A stretch of DNA of 64,000 nt from Berghia stephanieae (taxonomy: Eukaryota > Mollusca > Gastropoda > Nudibranchia > Aeolidiidae), in assembly GCA_034508935.3 (NCBI GenBank), contig CM067447.1, positions 32,687,098-32,751,097 on the forward strand, in the 5' to 3' direction. Below the pieces are notes generated by a model. It made no database searches and was not told where the DNA came from. It saw only the letters and a program-made list of their open reading frames with translations. Both the position numbers and the translations under genes were made by a program. Of this stretch, positions 24,997 through 35,740 are shown one piece after another (position 1 is the first letter of the stretch; every line of letters begins with the position of its first letter).

Positions 24997-27900
24997 AATG
25001 ATTGCTTGAAATAAAAACTGTTAATGGTTGGTCCTATGATAGTAAGGATTACTCTACATAATTATACAGCACAACTTGGTCACAACAAAGTGAACAGGAC
25101 TGGAAGTCAATATGCGTTATAAGTTATATGGTGTCATTTTTTACATTAATTTACAAGGTGTATAACCTTGTAAATACTTAAAGCTGATAAAAATAAATGG
25201 TTTAACCCTTTCGTCACATTGCCTCCCACAAGCACAGGCTTGCTGCAGGGTGGACAAAAAAAATTATCTCAACTTCACCCAGGATCGATCCCATTCCCTT
25301 TGCATGTGAAGCAAGTGCTCTACTAGCTAAGCTTCCAGAATCCCCAATGTGTTATATAACAACACTCCTAACATGGAAACATATTTAGTTGAAAAGTTCA
25401 CTCTTTATGTAACCAGGTGTTTTGACAGATCTTGACCAAAATGCGTTTAATTATGTAGCAAGCACATCCAAGAAAAAAATCAACAAACAAAAGAAAACAC
25501 TTTTTAAAAAAATAATTGGAAGCTATTGGCCTTGTGGGGAAGATTTTATGTAACTGATTATTGTGATAGGTTTTGTTGTTGTTGTTGTTGTGTTTTGTTA
25601 TGACAGGACTGTCAGTGTCTCGATCGAGCTGTTGTGAGTAATCTTCATGTTGTGTTCGTTCACTGTCTCCCGCGTAAACGTGACGTCATCATTTCTACCC
25701 TTTAAAAGCTCGCGACACCTTTCATTCTTTCTCTCGACTATCTACAGCCTTATTTGAAACAGACATATCAACTATCTTCGCCCATCGTTGTATCTGCTAC
25801 TAAGATCCGATCCGCCATACTTTTGGTATGTTATAAAAATCAGGCTAGACCGGGACGATTCCCGAAGTGCTCTAGAGCAGTTTTTAACCGCCCATATATG
25901 TCCTTTACATATATGGAGAACGCCCACTTCGGTGGAGACTTTTTCTAAACTTTTTCCTTATTTTTTACATCGTGAACGAGATTGGGAAATCCGTTCACGA
26001 CAATTGGCGCTGCGACTTTAATTCCGAACCCTGCCATTTTTAAAGTTATAGTAGCACTCAGTGCACGGGAATTGACTTCTTCAAGGTAAAGAGTTCTTGT
26101 AAACAAATCAGAATTATGAATCTAAAAACTTGTTTCATCTGATTGTGTTGTAAGTATAGCGCCTTGAATTGAGTTCCCCTGGTTTATTGTGTTTTTTCAT
26201 TGCTTAAACCAGAGAGGAAAGCCGTTTATAGGGGTCGGCAAATATTTTTGAACTGGCGAAATTACGATCTCAGCTCAGCTCAATTTTTTCATCGAGACTT
26301 CGAGCTCAACTTTCGTTTTTGTTTTTGCCAATAATATTGTGCAATTGTGATTTCTATTCAACAAAATGGAGCAAAATTGGTGAGTACAATTCAATAATTT
26401 TACTTGAAAGTGCATGAGGGCTTAATCAATTCACTTCAAAGAATTAGCCTGGTGAACCATTATTGGGGTCATGGTTTTCACTCCCACACTGATGTCTCAA
26501 CTAAGATTGGAATTCAACCTGCATGTGAGCTAAATTATTTGCATGTCTATTTAAATACTTTCCAATATTTGACATCAACAATACTATTTCTGTGAAGAAT
26601 ATACAAATAATTGGCGCCAAGATTGTTGCTTAACAATCTCACTGTGCTTTTCTAAACAAAAGGTAACAGTTAGTTAGTAAGTAACAGTATCATCATCTGC
26701 CTTTATTTAGATGTATCAAAGTCAAAGCTTAGCAGCCATGTAAAAGTGTTTTACTCACCAAACACAGAAACTATTTTACCAGCTTTACACGCTCTAACCC
26801 CTATATATTGGATGTTTCTCTGACTCTTTACATCCAGACTTTTGTAAACATATCCCCTTGCCTTAGACACCTGGTCAGTGTCTAAATAGGATAAGAACCA
26901 CTCTAACTCTAACCCAGTGATTAAACAGTGAAAATAGTGAAATCTATCAGCTGTGGTGTAGAGGTTGTATTCAAGTGCGAAGGGATCTGAGAGTATTCCA
27001 AGTTACAGACTTATCATTGCTTTAATTGATTTGCATCAACTGGTCTGTCATTTTAACTGAAATAAATAATTATCATATTTCAGTTTAATCCAAAATGGAT
27101 GCAAAGATAATGATTAATGTCATTACTGCTAAGGACCTTTAAGGTCATCTCATATAAGCAAGCCTTTGGCTAAAACCCTGCTTGACATTCGAGCACGTAA
27201 AGGTATACTCACTAAGGAGGATGTGATAGATAAGATCAGTAATGGTGACATGTTAGAACTTTGATTTTTCGGTTTCCGAATCGTGCATTTTTGAGAACCA
27301 GGTGAACATGCCCCTGGTACTCTCGCGACAGTTCCCAAATAAATGGATTCGAATGATAATGCGTCTGGTGCTGGAGACAGACGAAGGGAACTGTCTGCGC
27401 AGCAGACCCATCTAAAGCTGCAGGTTCGTATCTGAACATGACGCTACTAGCAATCCTCAGAAGGTGCTAGTAGTGTTGCGAACCGACATTTGTAACAATG
27501 CGAAACGTACCATTCGTAATGCGTGGCACAATCAGCCTACCGAGACTTACCCAACATCCTTTTTGGCATCCGACCGGGAGCGGGTTCCTTTCGTTCATGA
27601 AGCTAAATTTTGTCAAAATTACATGGACAAAGTGCCTTACTCTGAATGTCCGGAACCTATAACTCACACATTGGACCCACCCTCTCAAGATTTCTCAAAC
27701 AAGGGTCTCACATCAATGGGCCCGCAAAGAGAGGATTGTGATATGCGAGAGACAAAGTAAGGCGAACCCGCCGGCTACCACGGAGAACACCATCTATGAG
27801 AAGAGCCTTAGAACAGGAGGATGCTCTCATTGAGGCAAGCATGCACAGGGAAAGACGAGGATGGAGGGATGAGACTAGTTACATGCAGTCCTACGAGGCC

Positions 27901-30900
27901 CCACCTGCGGATCGCAATTCCACGGATCATTATGGAGACACGAGCAGTGGAGGCCCACTTTTGCCACCCCCGTCCAAGGTACAGCTGCCTAAATCTATCT
28001 CTTTCAATGGGACAAAAAGATGGGATACGTTTGAATATAATTTTCAGAACTTTCTGAATTATCATAATATTCAACATCTCCGTGACCAACTATTTTTCCT
28101 GGGCCTAGCCCTGGAAGGAAAAGCAGCGGATTATCTCTCACGGATCCATCAGTCGATAGTCTTTACAGACATATGAGATGCATATGACACCCTGAGAAAT
28201 CGATTTGGTGGTCAGCAGCTACAACATGCAACTCTGATACAATTCAACAGCACTACGCAGGCTGAAAAAAGATGTCTTAGACTATGTTGACAAGCTATGG
28301 GAGTTGGCACTGCAGGCATTTCCTGGACAGTCCCCCCGCAATTTAGAGTCCCAAGTGGTAGCCCATTTTATAACAGGACTATATGACGTGAAGGCAGCCC
28401 AATATATTGCATGTCAGGAGTGCACCACGATGGACCAAGCCCTGAGAACATATAAGCTTTTTAAAAATTCTCAGCAAGTTGGTTGGCGTGCACGAAAGGA
28501 TAGACCAAGTACCAGCAACACCGTGCGGTTCAGAGAGCCCTCTATCCAAGCGGTGAATGTGTACGATGAAGAATCTGGGTCAGAATCTGAGGAATTGGAA
28601 GACTATAGCCAAATTAGAGCAGTGACTCGCAACACGAGCATTAAGACAGCTGGTGTACAGCAGAAGACTGAGATGAGTGTTGAGGCAATGTTCAAAAAGA
28701 TGTTATCAATGCATGAACAAACCCAAAGTAAATTAGACACTCTCATTACACTCCAAAGTCAAGTCTTGGAAGTTATGCAAAGAGGCGCTCGACGTGCCCA
28801 GCCAAGATCCCGCTCCAATTCCCCATCATCAAGTGCCTGTTTTTCATGTGGAGGTCAAGACCACTATGCTAGAGACTGCTCCATGAAAGGTCGCCCAAAG
28901 GAAGACAAGGCGCCAAACGGGCAGGGATCAGTTTGAGCCTGGAATTGATCCCAGTTCAAGCAAGGGCAATTAAAGAGGACCCAGTTTTTGAGGCACAACA
29001 CAGATATAAGACTATGAGCAATTGGTGCTCCTACTCTTCTGACTGTACTAATTTTATGAAACATTTAAGAAACTGAGGAAAACCTTGCCCAGCAGACCAA
29101 CAACGGAAGCCACAATGAATATCGGTCTAGCCAAGATCCAGAACAGATTGTAAAACCTTATTTTGAGGAAGAATGTATCTGTATTGCAAGGTTACAGTCA
29201 GAATCTGCCCTTAAAGTACAATGTACAATTGAAAACGTCCCTGTACAAGCAGTGGTGGATACCGCAGCAGATGTTACCATCATCTCTGAAAACACCCATA
29301 ATAAAATCCTACCCACCCCCACTTATACGAAGTCCATGAAGATGTTTGCAGCAGGTAAAGATCAAAGCTTCTCTGCAAAATTAGTGGGACCACTACACTT
29401 GTGATTGGGAGAGATTCATCTGCTAACTCATATCTATGTTGCTCCCATTTTCGATCCAATGCTATTAGGAATAGACCTGCTGAGGAAATTAAGGGCAAAG
29501 ATTGATGTGGAAAAACAACAATTATTTTGTCAAAATCAAATTATTTCTCTTGCAACAAATTCAACTGAAAATGTAAGTCCCAAGTGTGACATGGCACAAA
29601 CAGGTTTACCAATGGATGATGGAAACCGAACAGCTATCAAGATTGCCATTCCCACAAATTGATCATACCAACCCAGTCAGAAGTAATCACTAATGTTGAG
29701 TTAAACTATCTGCCCAATTCACCATTTATGTACCTGGAACCATATAGAAATCTGCCAATTTCTGTGGGCCATACCCTGCACGTAACCAAACCAGTTGTTA
29801 CAGTGTGCTTGATCAACACAGGTGATGAATGCTTCCTCAAAAAAGGGACGGAAATAGGACAGTTGCTTCCCCTGGAAGCAAGAGATATATTTGAGGATGA
29901 CGAAGATGACTGGCTGAATTTAACAGAAGTGGATGAACTCAGCAACCCCATGACAGAAGCGGAGGGGGAATGCTCCATATCAAGCACTTCCTGCCAGCCG
30001 ATCCAACTACCAGACAAACTTATAGATCTCTGGCAGAGAGTTACGTCCACTCTGGGAGATGAGAGACTAGGTAAAGTTGAACAATTGCTGTGGGAATATC
30101 AAGACATAGTTGCAGCCAGTGAATTTGACCTTGGTGACTTCCAAGCAATGCAACACCACATTGATACAGGAGATGCAAAGCTAATTAAACTAGGCTTGCG
30201 ATGCACCCCCGTTCACTTTACCAAAGAAGATGAAATGTTAGACAAGATGCTTAAAGCAGGGGTAATACAACCCTCAACCTGGAGCTGTGCTGCTGCAACG
30301 GCACTATTGGTACGGAAGACAGATCTGTTTGTGCTTCCAATTTGGCTTATTGGTAGATCCCCAGTTCATGAAGATTTCTAGCACAAAGCAGCTTTCCGTA
30401 CATACCAAGGACGCTTGAGTTTAATAAACTCCCCTTGAACTGTTCAATAACCCTAGGACATATTCTAGAATAATCAAGTGCTGAGAGGGTTAAACCAGAA
30501 AAGGATACTAGCCTTCCTCGATGATACCCTTGTCCTTGGAAAATATTTTGACGATCGTCTTTCAAACTTAAAACATCTCAGCTCCATGCCCAACAGACAA
30601 GACTGGTGGACGCTGCACAATAATATATTATACAATAAGCCAGAATCTCTTCTTACTTCACAATGACCACTTTGGACGAATGGAGTGATGAATAAACCTG
30701 CTGAAATTGCCACTTCAAGAGATTTTGAAATTGTGTGTAAGCATATCCAGTACATGACATCAAGAAGCATGAAATAGCAAAGAGAGTGAGATCACAAGTC
30801 ATATATATCTTCTTGCCACCTCCAGTGATGTCAATGTGTTACTTAAGGCTGCTTACTGTGGTTAAAATATAAAAGTAAATATGAGAGGCCAGGACCTAAC

Positions 30901-33900
30901 AACTCTAATCCATTTGGGATACCCACGACATAAGTTGAGAATGGCATTCTATGACCCTCAACAAAGATGCAAAATAAACTCTCACAAATCAGATCACTTC
31001 AATCACCACCACAGTGTAAGTAATGACATGAGCAGCAGTTAAGAATCTTATTCGGGTCAATTATTTCCTTGATTATAATTTCAAATCAAGGAATAAACTA
31101 GACATGGCATGGGTAGCCTCCTTAAAGGCACAAGACCTGAACCACCGCTCTCTGATTAGTGAAAAATGGTCAAGAAGAGCGAGAGAAAAAAAATAAAAAA
31201 ATGGTGACATTATGAAGCTACATACCTAGGAAGAATATGTATTACTAATTGCTTCCGTCATCTGCAGTGCAGTCAATGATAGATAGATTTTACAACAAAG
31301 GATGTGAGCTTATGCCTAAACCCATAAAGGAAGAGGGGTAATTATTGGCGAAATGTTAAAAATTATGTTTAAAGCAAGCTCACAAGACTGCTAGGAAACC
31401 ATTGAAGACAGAGTTGAAAAGATGAAATTCGACTATGGAATTAGAAGAGGCAACAAAGTGCACTTCGAAGACAGAAAAAAAAAAAAAATATTAATAATAA
31501 TAATAATTTATAACTGAATGCAATCCTGATCAGTCCTGCCAGCATCATTGCAGATTTCGTCTTCGGTGCAGTGTTATGTGTAAAAAAACAGACACAAACT
31601 TTAAGAAGAAAGGTCAATCAAGAAGCCTCCAACTCTGTCATGACTCGTATCTGTTGCTATGTACAAAAAGACAAACCCCAGACCATGGAAAGAAACAACA
31701 AAGTATGTATGACTGTCTGGAGCAACATCACGGTCTGTATCAACTGAGCAGAATAGCAACGAGTCGATGCCACCACTGTCAACATGGCAGTGACAGTGAT
31801 GAAGGGGTTCAATTCCAAAGAAAATGCCAGAGAAGCTCAGCCTGATGATACTAGACTGGAACCAAAGGCTGAAGGAGAAGGGGTAGAGGTGACACTTTCA
31901 CCTCCCCATCAAAGGGTAGAGGTTTCACCTCCCCACTAAGAAACTTCTCACATCATGATGACTCAAGGGCACAAGGGACTACTAGAGACACCAGGAGCAG
32001 ACACCATGCACAGGGAGCCTGATGATACCCCAAGCAATCACAGGTTTGATGAAAGCTAAAAAAGTGTCCTGAACCAAGACCTGATGATACCAGGGTTGGA
32101 ACCCCTCGGACTCACAGGCTTGATGATACCTGGTGTAAGCCCCCCTGAACCCAGAGACCTGATGATACCAGGGATGGTACCCCTCGGAATCACAGGCGAG
32201 GAAGGGAGAGAGCTACCCAGAGGCCCATCTGATAATGGCTCTAGAACCCGACCCAACCTGATGGAACCAGAATAAGCCAAGATGTGAGAAAGAGCCCATG
32301 AGGGTACCACGACGACCATGTGGTACCCCTATGAACTGATAACATGAACACATGGGTGATCACCTCAAGCAGGCGAGGGAGGGAATTATGTATGTACATC
32401 AGAAGGTATTTTACTACCTCGATCAGGTGAGTCAGAAGCATAAGCTTTAAAATGATGATGGTTACCACCTTGTGACAGGACCTGTATTATAGACATTAAC
32501 ATGAATTGGTAACTGACATGGTTCCAACCATGCTTGTTTTATTTCTGACATTATCCCTGGTCATTGTCATCTTGTCAATTAATTACTAAAGAGATTCCCT
32601 GGCCTGCTAGCAATAATGTAAATACTAAATAAGCTCTATTTTCAGCTGCATTGTTTTAAAGAAAAAAAAAAAAATGGGATATATATATATCCAGCCATTT
32701 ACAAGTGCAGCAAGCAACCACTGATATTGCCTTACAATTTTGATTGCTTATATCCCCAATGAAATTTAAAATATTATATCCCTAACAAGTTATCTTTTAT
32801 AAATTTTCGTCCAATTTTCATAAGTACTATGTTCTGATATAGATATTGTAAGTAATGTTTTAGGACCAGACAAACTTATGCAAACATGAGATCTTCCCAC
32901 TTTTAATCTATATCGGGTATAACTTCAGGAGGGAAAGCATTTTAGGAGGGGGAGGAATGTGGGGAAGATTTTATGTAACTGATTATTGTGATAGGTTTTT
33001 GTTGTTGTTGTTGTTGTGTTTTGTTATGACAGGACTGTCAGTGTCTCGATCGAGCTGTTGTGAGTAATCTTCATGTTGTGTTCGTTCACTGTCTCCCGCG
33101 TAAACGTGACGTCATCATTTCTACCCTTTAAAAGCTCGCGACACCTTTCATTCTTTCTCTCGACTATCTACAGCCTTATTTGAAACAGACATATCAACTA
33201 TCTTCGCCCATCGTTGTATCTGCTACTAAGATCCGATCCGCCATACTTTTGGTATGTTATAAAAATCAGGCTAGACCGGGACGATTCCCGAAGTGCTCTA
33301 GAGCAGTTTTTAACCGCCCATATATGTCCTTTACATATATGGAGAACGCCCACTTCGGTGGAGACTTTTTCTAAACTTTTTCCTTATTTTTTACATCGTG
33401 AACGAGATTGGGAAATCCGTTCACGACAGCCCAATTCTAGGCCAAAGTCGGCTACCAACTGATGGTTGCTTTATGTTGTTAGAATACAAATGAACAACAT
33501 ATGAGTTGAATGTATGACAAACACAAGGTGAAATATATTCAACTTGTGTTTGTCCTACACGTGCCTAAAGTGGACACTTTTGTCCGGAATATGGAGGATG
33601 TCCGCCTTACACAAGTTGGAGTGTGGTTCTGTTGAAGACTCAAATAAATCACTCATCCTTCTTCCATAAACCTTGTACAATGTACAGAATTATTTCCTTC
33701 ATGAATTGATAAAGATTATAAAATCTCATCATAAACTTTTTAAAGAAAAAAGTATTCATATTTTAATTTTCCTGATTTTTTATCTCTTCTTTGTTGATAT
33801 ATATATATACCTATGTATATACCTATATATATATGTTGATATATACCTTATATATTTTTCTGCTTTTTGGCTGAAACTTGAAATATATAGGACTGTTGTC

Positions 33901-35665
33901 AGTAATCCTTTCACTTAATCCATATGGTAAAGCTGAATGTTATTATTTCAATTCCATTCCGAATCTTTACATGATAGTTTTATTTCAGGTATCGGGTGAA
34001 CTTCCTTTTGAATCTAGCTACTTGAGCTGTGGCTTTCCTGACATACATTTCATTGTGGAAGGAAACACTTTTCTCTGTCATAAGGTAAGAACAGATATAA
34101 TTTATTTTTTTAAATGGTCAAGCATGAAAAAAAATGTCTAATGCAACAAAACAAAGAAGAAAAATTGGGATTAAAAAAAATAAATTGATACCCCGGTTCA
34201 TGGGTATCAAAAGTATTCCTGCCACGAGTTATATTTTGTCATAACTGATAGAAACAGAATAACTAGATTTATTCTGAATGCTCATAATTGTAGCCCACTA
34301 AAGTTGTCAGACCTATGGGGTCAGATTATTCTGATTTCTGTAGCGTTGACAGTACATCAACCAAAGGCGCTTTTTATCCCATCAAACTGATTTGCAAGAG
34401 TGCTCACCACCAGAGCTGTTAATACAACATGAAGCCCATCTTTGCTCTGCAAATGCAGAGGCCTGGAGAAAGAAAAATAGGAAGTAACTCTGATTGAATC
34501 AGATCCAGTTAGAAGTCATTTGAGTGCTATCCATAAGGTACCAGCCTTTTATACCTTGAGTGGCTTATAGGTCACATGAGCATAGACTATAGACGCATTC
34601 TAAATTAATTAAAGGGCTTAGTTTTCTATTTTGGTTTTGACCCTGTTAAAGTCAAAGCATATATTAACCATATATCTAAAGAGAATTCTAAGATATATCA
34701 AATATTGTAGTTTTCTTTTATTACTGAGATGCCTCACTTATATCACAAAGTAAAAAGGTAGTCATTGTGGCTGAGTTGTGTTTGTATGTAAAGCGATTTG
34801 AGACACTTTGTTCGGAAAGCGCAATACAAATGTATAATATTATTAGTATTATTATTATTATTATTGTGGTCCTACACAATACAAAATTTATGCCTTGAAT
34901 TAACGTAAGGGTTCAGTGTTAGTTTTTGATTGAGTGGTATTGAAGACTTGCAAAATTAAAGTAAAATAAAAATATCTAACAGTAAAGAAGAAGCAATTTA
35001 ATTTCAATTAGCGATGACATTGTGATTGGTAATTTTCAATTTTTCAAGTTCGATTATAATGATATGCAAAACAGATGTAAAGATTTGAAATTCCTATCGC
35101 TTTATTGATTTTGAACATGAAATGCAATTTACTGTTTACATTGAAATTGTATCAATCTTGTTCATAGGCAATAAAAATTATAGTAACTGTTTGAAGAAAG
35201 TTATTTTAAATTGCAAAATTTAAACAAATTATATGTTTGTAATAAATTGTACTTTTAATTATTTTTTTTACATTTCACCAGGCATTCTTCTGTTGTCGCA
35301 GCGACTACTTTAAGGCATTACTAGAGGATCATTTTGGAGAGAATGAAAATGCAGGCAACACCCCTGTTGTTTCCTTACATGACATTACTACAACAGTATT
35401 TATTCAGATACTCTTTTACCTCTACTCTGAAACTTGCCAAGTAAGATTTTCAATTATTGTGAAATTTTTGTTTTTTCATTTAATGCATGTATAGCAAAAT
35501 TGTGGGAATAGGAGAATTTGTTTTGTTGTGCTCATTGTGTTCCTTTTTGTTATAACAAATAAATAGCCGGAGGAAGAATTTCAGGTTCATTACTGTCTAC
35601 AGTTGTAGTGTGTGATGAAGGAAGTAAAGATGATAATACCAATAATAATAATGATAATGATATTT

Positions 35666-35740
<75 letters not shown>

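Larger units (their letters stand above)
25533..33428 (+). mobile_element. Ty3/Gypsy LTR retrotransposon, broken fossil, ABTB1 intron 8
   Basis: Has two LTRs of 470 and 471 bp (TG...CA ends), a primer-binding-site-like TGGCGCTGCG two bases after the 5' LTR, and a purine tract (AGGAGGGGGAGGAA) before the 3' LTR. Order: leader; gag-like region with a CCHC knuckle; protease-like VVDTAADVTII; and the start of a Gypsy-type RT (HHIDTGDAKLIK, MLKAGVIQPSTW). The rest of pol is not recognisable, and the coding core is broken in many places. The LTRs differ only by one base in a T run, so the insertion looks young. The flanks (GGCCT and GCCCA) do not form an exact target duplication. It lies in the sense orientation of the gene. 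Confidence 0.92.

Noticed and set aside
32079-32197. CRISPR-like array
   Set aside because: Three contiguous 39-bp units with no spacers, inside a retroelement in an animal genome; it is a simple tandem repeat.
25528-33433. Exact target duplication of the LTR element
   Set aside because: Flanks GGCCT and GCCCA do not match beyond three of four bases.
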